Of a DNA stretch of 64,000 bases, positions 47,507 through 59,670 are shown in pieces. Both the position numbers and the translations under genes were made by a program. The stretch's first letter is position 1, and every line of letters begins with the position of its first letter. The stretch spans positions 101,451,470-101,515,469 of the forward strand of contig OW121848.1 of the NCBI GenBank assembly GCA_933228895.1, written 5' to 3'. The stretch is from Platycnemis pennipes. Lineage: Eukaryota > Arthropoda > Insecta > Odonata > Platycnemididae. The notes under the pieces were generated by a model. That model made no database searches. It was not told the origin of the DNA and saw nothing but the letters and a program-made list of their open reading frames with translations.

Positions 47507-47842
47507 ATGTCTTTGGTCGAGGGCAGAAAATTGTGTCGTCAGTGCAGAGTGTTTCTGAATAAGGGAGTCGCGAAAGGTGATAAACCAAGGTATCCCATCA
47601 GTCATCAAGAAGACGTTCCTGAACAGCTTGTGGCTGCAGAAGCAGTACAGTCACAGCCGGGGCCTTCTGGTTTGCAATTTGCGGAGCCTCATGTATCCCT
47701 ACCTACAAACAACTCCAGCGATGACAGTGACTCACAAGGAGAGAGCGATGGTGCACCCTATTCACCTCGTCAATCCTTGCTAGAAAAAATCAACCTGAGT
47801 TTATCCGAAATCGGTACATCACCAGTAAATAGAAAAAGTTGA
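47507..47842 (+). pseudogene. Truncated transposon-encoded protein, N-terminal part
   Basis: The first ATG in this frame is at 47507, giving 111 codons to TGA at 47840-47842; upstream in-frame codons exist but lack ATG. The protein begins MSLVEGRKLCRQCRVFLNKG, with a CxxC pair, and continues into an acidic Ser/Asp-rich linker (SSDDSDSQGES). After the stop the same frame stays open for about 38 codons (EVENTLKKKF, then FIEEQSGKYGEKQKLP) before TAG TAG. This looks like the start of a larger protein with a small Cys motif, an unstructured linker and a helical part. Function is unknown. Its place inside a long-TIR element suggests a transposase or accessory protein. Confidence 0.5.
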
Positions 47843-47964
47843 GAAGTAGAAAATACTCTAAAGAAAAAATTCATAAAATTACTTTTGTTTATCGAAGAGC
47901 AATCGGGAAAGTATGGGGAAAAGCAAAAACTTCCTTCGGCCCATAAGAGTTAGTAGGGTGTAAA

Positions 47965-48120
47965 ATGCTAAGTCAACTCAAGGAAAAATTTGCTGAAGCT
48001 AATTCCTACAGTGAAAAAATTTTAGTCCTGTCTACACTGCCTAAAAGCTGGAGTGTGGCAAAATTTCAAGAGAAATTTGGATCAACTCAATATTTAGCTG
48101 AAAAAAGAAATAACAAATAA
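47965..48120 (+). pseudogene. Continuation of the broken core ORF, cut by the right arm
   Basis: A 51-codon frame starts MLSQLKEKFAEANSYSEKIL and includes LPKSWSVAKFQEKFG and STQYLAEKRNNK. It ends at TAA 48118-48120, a few bases into the right arm (from 48112). It lies in a different frame from the 47507 ORF, with stops in between, so a frameshift or lost intron separates them. The composition is that of a real helical protein segment. The end at the arm boundary implies that the rest of the gene was removed when this derivative formed. Confidence 0.45.
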
Positions 48121-48753
48121 CAATTGTTGTTAACATTTATAGTTTATAATATATTTTATCTCAGATAGCCACGACATTGAGCAATTAGGGAATTTTTAGG
48201 CATACATCGCGTGTCTGCTGCGTGTATTCGAAATGGGGGAGCCGACGGGCCGCGACAGAGAATTGTAAATGTTTAAATATTTATAAAAAACGTATTTATG
48301 AATTGCCACTAAATTTTATTTTTGAAGTAGTTAGCTGGGTATGTTTAGATTACGGAAAAAAAGTTTCGGCCGATTCTGAGATGGAGTATTTGAGAAAAGT
48401 TTATTAACAATTTTTTAAACATTAGTAAATAATAACAATAGGGTTTAGAAGAAAATAATTTTTATTGATATATTTGCATTCAATAAAGATTTAGCTTTAA
48501 AAAGAGGTATTAATCCTTGCTGTATGACAATTACAAGCGGAGATATAAGTGATAATATGATTTAAGGCTCGGTTTTTTGCTAAAAATGCGAAAAAATTAA
48601 AACATGCATAATTCACTCAAAAAAATTTTTTACACAAAACTGTTCGAGATTACTTAGTTTGAGTTGATTTTGTTCCCATACACCAATTTTTATCAAAATC
48701 TGAGACCCTAAGGGACAAACGTTTGTTGAATTGAGGTGGAATGACCCATATAT
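48112..48753 (-). repeat. Right long terminal inverted repeat
   Basis: Inverted copy of the left arm, 642 bp, with scattered single-base differences. It carries the plus-strand copy (48222-48407) of the 61-codon frame seen in the left arm. Confidence 0.88.
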
Positions 48754-49280
48754 AAGACAATTTGATCCCTAATGCTTCCAGACGAGTAGAATTTCAAACA
48801 GATCCTACATACTTGAGCTATGATAATAAGAAAATTTTGAAAATTTGTTAGTACCAAGTCAATAGTCAAAGTTCGTTCGTTATTGTTTTCTTAATTAGGT
48901 ACATACATGCTTAATCAATTCAACCGAAACGATGAAACATATTATTAATTAATGATACCCAAGGTATTATGCATATACCACGAAATTTAAATTAACTGTT
49001 GGATTAGAGCTCATTAATGCACGAAAGCGCATTACTTGAAAACATAAAGTGAGATGAGAACAGTAACACCTCTAACGACAAAAAATAACTGAAAATTAGG
49101 CTATCAAACCGCAAGGATCATCAAGTGGAATTAGAGTACAATAAGGCATGAGCAAAAAAACGAGAATGGCTTAGCAGTTTAAAAAACGGGAATCCCGATA
49201 CGAAAATAGTATCCAATTCACGTATTCTGCGGATAACAAACAAATTTCGAAGCATTTTAAACGATAAATATTTTCTCGTC
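48754..49280. other. AT-rich non-coding stretch
   Basis: No gene is supported. Confidence 0.5.
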
Positions 49281-49487
49281 AAGGGACATTTTCATTTTGA
49301 AGCCTCACTGTAGTCGACAAGCACGGAGCAGCTCGCGAGGATTCGGCGATCGGGCAAAAACGCCGCAATTTGCGAGAAACCGGAGGAAAATCCTTTCAAT
49401 TTTTTTTAAAGCACGCACGGACAGACGTAACATACCTACAGTGGGGAGTATAATAAAGAACCACATTAACCGACGATTCACCGAGAG

Positions 49488-49529
<42 letters not shown>

Positions 49530-49760
49530 GGACCGCTTTAAAGCATACCACAAAATGCCCCGCTCCTCTCTGCTACCCATTCCCTTACCCTTGCCTCCAC
49601 TCCTCTCCCCGCATTGTGCTCACTCAGAGAACGCTTCCCCCGGGCTGCCGCATAACCGCCGCCCACTGGAGTCCTCTCGTCAGCCACCTCTCGACAATCC
49701 CTCCGCTCTTTACGCCGTAGCATCCATCCTTCCACCTGCCGACTTTTATTTCGGATTCTA
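49281..49760. other. GC-richer island with (GA)n tract and strand switch
   Basis: About 18 GA units lie at 49491-49526. The plus strand then becomes pyrimidine-rich from about 49555 to 49740. The frame at 49297-49767 (156 codons) runs through the GA repeat as an Arg-Glu stretch and I do not accept it as a gene. Confidence 0.45.
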
Positions 49761-51785
49761 CGTATGAACGTATAGAATGTATATGCGCGTGTATGCATGA
49801 ATGACGCGTATATGGGGAAATGTACAGTGGACAAACAATGAGGACAAATATAAGGGAAATTGGAACAATACACAGTCAGTCACATCCCATTTCGACAGCA
49901 AAACTGTACATAGACATGGAATCAAACCACATACCTGGTCGCATTAGACTTCATTATAAGCGTCATTGTTACAGAATAGGATATTAAAATGCGGTCAGTT
50001 TGGAATATTTCGTTAATAACAGCCTAAAGCCGAGGGCAGCTTTCTCCTCGTTCTGGCTTATTTCCATTGCAACCCCGTCCTCGAACGTTTCCATCCAGTC
50101 TGGGAAGACTATAAATATAGAACTCACATGAAACTACCGAATATATTTTAGAGGATCTTCAGCTTTCAGAGCTACCGTGCTATCCATTCCTTGTAAATTT
50201 ACATAACCCATACCTCGTATTTCAACTTTAAATGGATGCGTTTGGCCATCATGGTGAGTCTCCTCATTCGGTTTGCGAGCTATTAATCACACACTCATTT
50301 GAACCATACTCGGCTGCTCCCTTAACCATTCCTACTTGTTTCTTACGTGAAAGTGCACTGGCGCCATATCTTTTTCGCCCTCCTTAATAACAAGTGTGAA
50401 AAAAATATTCGGCCGATTTCGCAGTTAGTAATGAATAAAATAGGAAAAAAGGTAGTTTGGATGAAACGGTTATAAATAGTTTTGAAGGATGAGATGGAGG
50501 TGGAATAATGCTGGGTAAATTGGATAGAGGAAGGAGAAGAACGGACAGTTTCGGCAAATGCGGCTGGTTTGTAAGTACGTGGAACTGAAGAAAAACATTA
50601 TTGGCTGTGTGGGAAAACTTTCATAAATCCTCATGTCCATCTAAACCAAATGGCAGCCCACTATTAATAATAACATTCACCAGGACGGTGCTGAATTTAT
50701 CACATACGCAGGAGCAAGGAAAGTACATGATAAACACGCAACATTTTACTAAGGTGTGATATTCATGCTTTAATATCGTTACGCCACCGACCTGTCTGTA
50801 AAAAACCTCCTTTCCTTAACTTAAACTAAACATATTCTTGAACAGGAGACTATAAGAGCGTTTGCATGTGTTCTTTGAGGGATTAAAATGTTTTTTTCCC
50901 ATATGCCAACCTCATACTCTAAGTTATTTACCCCATATACATCGAGCACCATCTAAGCCAAAAGAGCTGTTATTTTGAGACAGATAATTAACTTCTGCGC
51001 AATCTTTCCCCGTTTTGAGGAATAAAAACAAATTGCATGTAGCGTACGGAATATACTACCAGCCCAATGTGTCACACCGTGTGCAGTGGAGCTGCTAAAT
51101 TGCTATCTACGATCATTTACATTACCTCCTTTCACATGAATTCTAATTTTGTATTACCCTCCACTCTTAAGCCCAATTTCTGCCAACAAAAAAATACACT
51201 CCCTAAAAGCACGTCTCTTCCGCCATTCCTTCACATGCTTTTATGAGAAGAGTATAGGAGCACGCAGGAAGATACACGGATAAAATAAAGGGAAAAAAGG
51301 TTAGCTAAAATTAAGTCTAATACCTCATGTCTATCCCCTTAGTATTCCACCATAGAATTTCCCGTCCAAATACACACCGACTAGGGATTGTATTGCCGCA
51401 TTTACCTTACTTCATTTGACCTCGGTAAGATTTTTTCCAGCAAATTCTCTAAAAACCATCAACTTCCAACGGACACCCTCTTCTTTTCCCTAAAACGTTA
51501 TAATGTATGCTAACTGATGAAGGATAAAACATCAAAACGTAGTTTACTACTGGAAATCAAATAGGTATTTCCCTCCTTTAGACAAAGGTTTAGTTGGAAA
51601 CGACTTCTGGAAATTACCTCTTTCAGAGTCATGTTTGGGTACAATTTACAAGACATGATCAGCAGTGATCGCGAAGATAACGTACGGAACTAAATGACAA
51701 CTCTTTGGGATAAAAAACTTTAAACTGTTTTTCATTTCTTGGGTAGTCTTTAATTTGCTATTTTGTGAAAATGATATGACTTAAC
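49761..51785. other. AT-rich non-coding stretch
   Basis: No gene or recognisable repeat is visible. Confidence 0.5.
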
Positions 51786-52260
51786 GTCATTCAACTAACG
51801 CAGCACTTAATCTCCATTCCTCCCTAACGCGCGGCCACAACCTTCTTTCCACGTTCTCCTCTTGTCTTTCCCTTGTGGCTCTTAATATCGTCTCATGCTC
51901 TTCACTGAAACCGCTACCAATCCTTCTCAAGCGTCCCACCCTCTCTTCCTTAATCTACATACCTTTTTACCCTCATCGCATCACATTCACCCCTCTCTTC
52001 CACTCAGGAGTCTCAACTGTCTCAAGGCTCTTTTTCCAGCAAAGCTCCAGCCGCCTCTCCTAGAAATGAGGGTGCTGGCGTAGGATGCAGCAGTTTAGAC
52101 GCCGAATAAGAGCACTTTGACTCACCCCTTATGAAAAAGGATAGAGCTATTCAAGGGAACGAGAAAACGAGGGAAGCGTTTGGGAGGTTTAAAAACTGAT
52201 TTTTGAAATACGGGTTGGGAAAACTGGAGAGTGAGGAGAGGAGAGCATGTAAAAACACGC
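51786..52260. other. Pyrimidine-to-purine strand switch
   Basis: The plus strand is pyrimidine-rich to about 52060, then purine-rich from about 52080 to 52260. Short frames follow the composition. Confidence 0.4.
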
Positions 52261-52319
52261 GCGATAGCATACCCTTCTTTCCCTCAACCATCTCTTAACT
52301 ATTAATAGGATTCAATCTC

Positions 52320-52510
52320 TAGGACCTGGGTTAGAATCCCGGTAGTGGCAGATATTTTTCAAAGTAAAACCCGCCACTTAAGGAGATAATTTCCAGTTCA
52401 ATTTCGCCGTCTGTCGGATGGGATGACAAGCTGTGGTCCCCATGCTGCCTATCATTAATACCACAGGATAATTCCGATGCCGGCTTTCTCTACACCCTTC
52501 CTTCTTCCCC
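52320..52510 (+). repeat. SINE remnant, 5'-truncated, related to the 17.5-kb SINE
   Basis: A B-box-like GGTTAGAATCC lies at 52329-52339, but no A box remains. The conserved 3' domain at 52409-52441 contains GTCGGATGGGATGACAAG and matches 26 of 33 positions of the SINE at 17561-17593. The body ends in a pyrimidine-rich segment near 52500. No target-site duplication was found. Confidence 0.68.
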
Positions 52511-55000
52511 TTCTATTCCCGGGCCTTTCCCCCAGTCTGAAGAACCTTTAAGTGTGGGTACTTTCTTAAAACAACAGATAGAGTCTAAAACGCTATTCCT
52601 CAATTCCTCTTCATCATCGGCCACGTTACTTCTAGAATTTTCATTTCCCCCATACTTAACTCATCATATGTGTGTACGCATTTAAACTCGGTCCCTTTCT
52701 AAGGGATTTGGTATGTGGGCAGCGAAATGGTCTAGCGTGTCTCAACACGATCCGTCCAAGAAAAAAGATGCGTAAAAGACAAGTGAGAAAGTGATAAGAC
52801 AGAAAGGTGGCAATGGTTAGAGAATAAAGAAATTGGAGCTTGGGAACGGTAGAGTCATCATCAGTGACGGAGGGGGAAGGCATTTTTGGAGAGGGTGAAG
52901 ACCGCCAGGCCGAGGAAGGCAAATTCCTCGTGTACACTATTATAACAGGAGAACGCCTTGTAGAATGGTTGTTGAATCCTTTGTTCCAAGTGGGCTTTTT
53001 TCTTCCGTTTCCATTGGCACTTTTTCAATGCTTCCGCACAACTGTTCACTGGAATTTTGGGCTATTAATTAAATGATCACCATTCATCTTTCCCGCAATT
53101 CCCCGCGCAGAATGCTGAGTTTAGAGCGAGAAGGACACACATTTTTTCCCTGGAAGGAACCACAGAAATGATGGATGATTACGGCATGGAAGGGCTTACA
53201 TCAGTTGAAGATTTACCGGCTTTGATGGTGATTTTGCAAAACCTGGCATAATAACTCTCTTCAATTTTCACTTTTATTGCTTTTCCTGCCAACTACCGTT
53301 TACCTAACTAGATACTAACTAGTAAAAATAATAAAAATGCCCTTATGAGTTTTTCTGCGTTGAAAGAATATATTGGAATCATAAATCATACTCTTTACGT
53401 CATACAAAGAACAGGCTTTACGACGGAAGATCCCAATCACAATCATAGAGCAAGTGATGAAGTTTTTAGTGGAATCATTTTCAGTCAGTAACCGCCAATT
53501 TTTAAAATAGGAAAAGACCCTCTGCAGCCGATTAAAAATATTAATGACTATATCAACAAGTATATTAGACACGACAACTGCCAAAAGAAAAAGAACTCTA
53601 TTGCTCAAAGCCAAAATGCACGGCTAGCACCTATAAAACTAATTATACATTTTATATTTCCATTAGTCCCTCTATACGCGGCCGCAATCTCATTCTAAAA
53701 ATTCATGAATAGGAACATAAATTAAGTTTCTCGCTGGCTAGTACATGACATCTTAAGCGGTACCTACATAAAAACTGCCTATTGCTGCAAACCATTTCTT
53801 CGAAATAGCGCAAGCAGTTTAAGGTGAACGTTCGTACGGGAACAGAGTATTAGAGTAAATACTGGGCAATTTCTAAAAACTACGATTAAACAATATGTGC
53901 TAACCCATGAAAAGAAAGTGATGAATGTAAAAAGACCTCTAAAAAATGGAATTTTCATTTTACGACTCATCTTCGTTGAATAGAGATCATAGCCAATATC
54001 TTGACTTTTAGTTCACTGTTCTACGACAATTAGAATAGGATTGATGCAGGTTTTTGTTCACAAACATTAATATATATTGAATAATCTCGGATTTTTTTAG
54101 TTTTCCCGGAAGTCACGTAAACCTTAAGGCTGACAGGAAAAAACCATATACATATTTTATTACAGCTTAAAACGTTCTGTTAGAAACAGGCATTATGCTT
54201 CGTGCGGCAAAAATGTTTCAATTTCTGGACCAGTGTTATCAGAGGACTCCATTTTTTCGATAGAAAAATCGCCTTGTGCGCGTAGTGTTTGTATTTACAA
54301 TAAGCCATATCTATATGTGAGTGAATGCAATAAAACAATAAGATATCGGGTAAGAGTAGATATTTGAAAAATAAAACGATTTATTTGTGCATGAAGAAAA
54401 TGTATACACTATTAAAGAAATGGATCAGCATCATACGGAGAAGATAGAGAGAGAGAGATTCGGTAGACGCTGGTGGGTAAGAATTGAAGAAAAATCGACA
54501 GCGAGGGATAAAATCATTTGAATCAACGGTGAAGTGAAACACCAACAAGAATAAGAGAAAAAGAAAACGAGAATCCATGTAATAAAGAATGAGTATGATA
54601 TAAATAAAATGGAAGTGTGCATTTAACACTACCACGGAAATGGTGAGCATTTATGCCGAGTAAATGTATCGTTGAGAAAATTCCGACCACAATTTTTCTC
54701 CTAACCTTTTAAGCAAAGCTCGTAGATTCAAGAGAAATATGAAACAAGGGCGATATTTAATCGAAACATAAATCTCAGTAACATACATCATGTGTTGAGG
54801 ACGGACGCAGTACCAATCAAGTAGAATAATCACGTAGTACACAAAAGCGTTAGTAAATAATTGAGGGGGAACGCAATAGCATGGAACAAAGCGACAATGA
54901 AAATAAATACCGACATGGAATAGCACAAAATGAAGGCGATATTATAGCGGGAGGATAAAGTAGGATACTGGTCATAAAGAAATTATCAGGGAAGAGAAAA
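52511..55000. other. AT-rich non-coding stretch
   Basis: No gene is supported. Confidence 0.5.
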
Positions 55001-55590
55001 AACGGTGAAGAAGGGGCACTCCTCATTTAGCTCCCCCAGCGAATACAGAAGAAGCAGAAAAAAACGAGCGATGGAGGGACGAGGAGTGAAATGGACTGGC
55101 CTCCTATCTTGTTGAGTCCCTCCCTACGGCTCTCCTTCGTACAATAAAAAAAAAAGAAAAAAGGCACATCTTAGAAGAGCGGGAGAGGGAGACAATGTGG
55201 AGCGGTGGAATGAAGGATAAATACTGCAAGAGGTTTTTTTTCCATTCCGCAGAGAAGCGAGGGAGGATGGATGCAGGGAGGGAAGGGGCTGCTAGGTGGA
55301 GTAATGAAAGAATCGCTTTCGCTGAGGGGCTGAGGAGGAATTTTCCAGGGCCGGCCATTTCGCTGCCGCCGGGGGTAAGGAAGATTTGGGGCTTTCCGAC
55401 GTGAGGGGAGTGGGGAGGGAAGACGAGGGCCCCCCGTCGTGCAAGGAAGGTGGTGTCGTGCGGGAGCCACTCTGCCGACACCCGGGAAAAAGATTTAGTT
55501 GCGGGGTTAGTTCAATATGTCCCAGACTCCGTGGGAAGGACAAGTTGCGGGTAATGATGTATGATACACGCCCTCCGAACGCGATCCTTT
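55001..55590. other. GC-rich, purine-skewed island
   Basis: G+A-rich plus strand with CpG. Minus-strand frames of up to 125 codons (55104-55481) are Ser/Pro-rich, and the plus frames are Arg/Gly-rich. I see no gene. Confidence 0.4.
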
Positions 55591-57689
55591 AACTTAATAA
55601 TGGTGTGTGCCTCAGAACCTGTGGAGGAATAAGAAATTAACCACCAAAGGCAAATAAGTTCCAAGTATCTCGTTACTTATGACAACAAAATTACAAGTTT
55701 AGGGAGTAGTTCGTTAGTTTCCCTCAGGAAATTATTCAATATTGCACTTCAATTTCACCGAGGGATAATCCAAGAGCAAAGAAAATCTGAATATTGGGAC
55801 CAGACTAATCTCAACACGGACGCCATTGCATCAAAATGTAGAAAAACTAGGCCTAAATTGCAGTATTTAGCAAAGTATTATTTATCACTTCACTAAAGCC
55901 ACGAGAACATTTATTCATACATTCATAGGACATTTGGCACTGTTTTGCAGAGTAAATCTTGTACCTTAAGTAGATTGAAATAATAAGCATATCCAAATAT
56001 TCACATACAATTCCTAAACCTGCCTCGGGAAGTCGTGGGAAAAAGACTGGGCAAGATTCAGTTTGCTTATCCATCGAAAGCCGGCATAAAATCGTAAAAA
56101 AGAAGATTAACTCTGCTGATTTTTTTTGGTCAACTTTATGGCAATTCATCTTCAATTAAATTAAAACTTTGTATATTCCACACTTTAATAGCAAAACATG
56201 ACCGGTTTTATCCACAAGAGAACATCAGGACCTGATGAATAACGCCAGATGCCTTGGATTTCAATCTGATTTCTTCGGATCCAAAATGGATGTTCATCAA
56301 GATCGTGATTTACCGTCACGACTTTTTAAGGTGGCAACCTTTACGCCCTCGCAAGTGGCGTGCAGGAAAAGCTAGGCAAATTACTCTTGGCTATTCATCT
56401 CGAAGCCTTAAATTTTATACTGCATATTTACCACATTTGCAATCACGAGCATTCATCATAAAAATAACCTATTGCCCCAAAGACACATACTAGACTAACT
56501 AAATAAAAAGATTTTCTCAAGGCAAAGAGCTTCACTGTATGTATATGCAGACAACAGCCAAAAACTTTACTAAATAAGGCAAATATGTTTTTGACAAATC
56601 CAAAGAAACACTTCAATGATACTCATCTCTGGCTGTTACAACTGTTCCAGTTAAAATCCGCTCCATTAGCCAATAAATCGGGTACGTATAAGTAATATAA
56701 TTCTATTACCTTACCTATTTATTCATAAAGGTACTTCTCAAATCAACTCCCTCTCTAAACTTAAGGACAATAGGTGCAGAATACAACATTTATATTAATT
56801 TGTGAGTTAATCACCATCAGCCTTGCTAAAATACACAATGCCTTGTTATCACAATCCTTGTTTATTTTGTAACATGCTCGCTTTAGCTCATCTGAAAAGC
56901 TAACATTTGATTGTTACTCCGTGAAGTTTTATTGTGATTTCTAATTTCCCCTCCGTTTGAAAAAACTCAAGTGTCCTCATTGTTAAGTGTGGCGTTACGT
57001 GTACACTTATCCAAAATTAAACAAGCACGCTACAGAATCTGAAAAAGATCCGTTTGCTACCCAACCATCCATAACTCTTCAATGGCGGGAGCTAAAAAGG
57101 TGTGAAAAGAGACTCGGGGAACGATGTTGCCTGCTTTTTATCTCGACCCATCAAATTGCGCAACTCTATGTTAAGTAAACGCGGCGGCAGTATAAAATTG
57201 GCCAACTTCTGCCAATGTTTCTGAATATGTGAGAGGGAGAAACGTGTTGCACAATTACCCACAGAAATCAAAATGCGAAGAGAACAAAGAGAAGTCCCAG
57301 ACAAGATATTGTAAGAGTTATGTGGAGCATAGACTACAGGGTCAAAACAGGTGTGTGAATGTGAATTTTGGTTAGATTATAGAGAAAAATGGTATTCATA
57401 TCGACAAAAGCATAGAGCACATGGAACACAACAGATAATCTAGAACTCAAAATCCAATTGAAATATAAAATAGTCGCGAAACAACGGAAGATGTCTGCCG
57501 TTTTTTTTGCGCATTTTTTCCATCATAAAATCATTCCACCCACCAGAATATCTTCGCTCAATTTTGAAATATATCAAACAAAATTTTCGATTATAATTAA
57601 AATACATGCACTATGCAATTTACCTTTCTAACTTTTATTGAAAAACATTTTAAACTCAATTCTGACAGACCGTGAAAGTCGAGTCGTTA
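55591..57689. other. AT-rich non-coding stretch
   Basis: No gene or recognisable repeat is visible. Confidence 0.5.
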
Positions 57690-57830
57690 ATGTACGGACC
57701 GGGCGATCCAAATGCCACGGGTGCAAATCCCGTCCTAGGCATGGAAGTTGTGTTTGCTCCGGGATAATGTTGGCCTCAGACGTTCAAGAACCTAAATCCA
57801 AGGCTTATACCAACTATAAAACTATATCCA
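57690..57830 (+). repeat. Possible SINE remnant with B box
   Basis: GGTGCAAATCC at 57720-57730 lies within a tRNA-like CCACGGGTGCAAATCCCGT and is followed by a GC-richer body containing CCTAGGCATGGAAGTTGTG. The A box is not clear. The head resembles the other SINEs but the body differs, so this would be a third family. No target-site duplication was found. Confidence 0.5.
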
Positions 57831-59099
57831 ATAGTGTATGCTAAATATCCCATTCTGGAAGATAGATAGCCAATGAGCTGAATCTGTGCCAAATATTTCC
57901 CATCGCCTCCAAGTAGACAGTATGAATGATGTCCATATACATTGGAAATAACCGATTATTCAAATAACGCGTAAATCATGGTCAAGAGGTCCGCAACAAG
58001 TCGCTGCATTAGCATCGAATAATAAATGCGAAAAAGTAAATATATTTGGCAATTTAACGACTCAGTAGAATTTTTAGTGAAATTTCCAAGCAATACCACG
58101 GTTGAAGGGATTTCCTTAAACCGATTAGTTTATTGGGTTTTAAAATTTATCTGTCGTTTTCAAGACAATGCACTACGAACTATTTTAAATGGTAGGGACA
58201 GAAGAACTTTAACTTGCGTAAAATAGGTATCAGGAGTCACTATATTTTACAAATGGAACCCAATAGTGATAGGTTCTTGGCCATAGTCACAATAATGAAG
58301 GCAGAGAATATGTTCCATTGTGATACATTAAATGATATGATAATTCAATACTAGTTACAATAGGATAATAAAAGACGAAATGATGTTCACTGATCAAGCT
58401 AATAACGCTCCGATTCTAGCTGACTTTACACTGAGATATTTAGTCCATTGAGAGGTAAAATTTAAAAACTTCAAGGCCTCCTTTACACTAAATGTGACAC
58501 ATGCAGAGCCAAGAAAATGAAACCAAGAGGTACATTCATATATAGCGACGCCAAAACAACTCCTCAGTAGAATGAGCTATTATGCAAAACGATGAAAAGT
58601 TTATTTTCATGTTCAATGTATCAAGACTTTGCGCCTTCTTTGGTCCGATTTAATATATCAAAATCCGAACAGTGGGAAAAAAATTGAGGCAATTTCAGAG
58701 GTTTTATTTCACTACGAAATGTTTGAAGAAGCCCCGCTTGAATGAGAAATAAATAGAATAACTATAGCGATTTAATGTATACAAAAGCTTTAAAACCCTC
58801 TCCAGGTATTCGTTCATTCTTCTCATTACGGAGTCTCCTATGGTAAAGATACTTAAACAATCGGCACAAGGTAATTTATGCCACACCATCGTATTTTCCA
58901 TGAATTCCCAGCAATGAAGAGCAGCGAAACGGGTAGTATTAAAAAATCTATCTAATTAAAAACTTAAAATGTCGCGTATTAGCTTTTCATAGCTTTCATT
59001 GCCTCATTCTTATAACTTCTTTACCGAAGTACGCGAACAAATTCCCTGTGATTGTCGAAAGAATCCATCGCTGGAAAGCTAAGGGGAGGAAATAACTGG
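57831..59099. other. AT-rich non-coding stretch
   Basis: No gene is supported. Confidence 0.5.
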
Positions 59100-59670
59100 A
59101 AACCGAAGAAAAGTAAGGTTCTCTCGTTTCCTTCTTCCTTATAAACATGCTCACATCCACGCAAACACACACACGTACCTGAGTCATAGACCCCGGGTAC
59201 ACTCCTCGCCATTCTTTCCATACACGACCCCGGGTCACCCTTAGGCACATCTCATGGGAGTGAGAGAGAAGTGGGTGGTGTTCTATTTTCTCGGGTGTTG
59301 CTTCGCACAAAAACCACCACCCACGGAGGGGCGCCACATTCGCCAAGTCACCATCCCACCTGGATTCACCTCCCTCTCTTCCAATTCTACTCCCTCTTTT
59401 GAAAGGTAACATTTTCCTCTCCACCGTCCCAATCCCATCATCACGCCGTCACCTCCACCCCTTCCATACCATCCCAAATCGTGTCATAATTGAAGGGGTT
59501 GTGGAGTGGTAATTCTCTTTGGAGAAAGGGAAACTCCACGCCTACGATGCGTGGGGGGATACGGTGGCGCCCTCAGTGATCCCCAGATAAGGATACGGGA
59601 AGCTAAGAAGTAAGGAAACAATTGTAAGGAGAGAAGAGACGGATGGGAGCGGTGCTTGAGCTTAGCTCAT
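59100..59670. other. Pyrimidine-to-purine strand switch in a GC-richer island
   Basis: The plus strand is C-rich and pyrimidine-rich to about 59470, then G/A-rich from about 59490 to 59660. The minus frame 58996-59424 (142 codons) shows no known motif. Confidence 0.4.

Larger units (their letters stand above)
45905..48753. mobile_element. DNA transposon with inverted repeats of about 643 bp
   Basis: Left arm 45905-46547 and right arm 48112-48753 are inverted copies at roughly 98 percent identity by eye, enclosing a 1564-bp core. The outer ends read GGGTCATTCCACC after ATATAT, and ATATAT flanks both ends. The target-site duplication could therefore be TA, ATAT or ATATAT, but the sequence is palindromic and AT-rich, so this is ambiguous. 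The core carries fragments of a protein-coding gene but no recognisable transposase catalytic region. Arms this long and similar suggest recent activity or gene conversion between arms. I read it as a non-autonomous deletion derivative; superfamily not assigned. Confidence 0.85.

Noticed and set aside
49297..49767. 156-codon frame through the GA repeat
   Set aside because: The Arg-Glu run comes from (GA)n, and the rest is Pro/Leu-rich low complexity.
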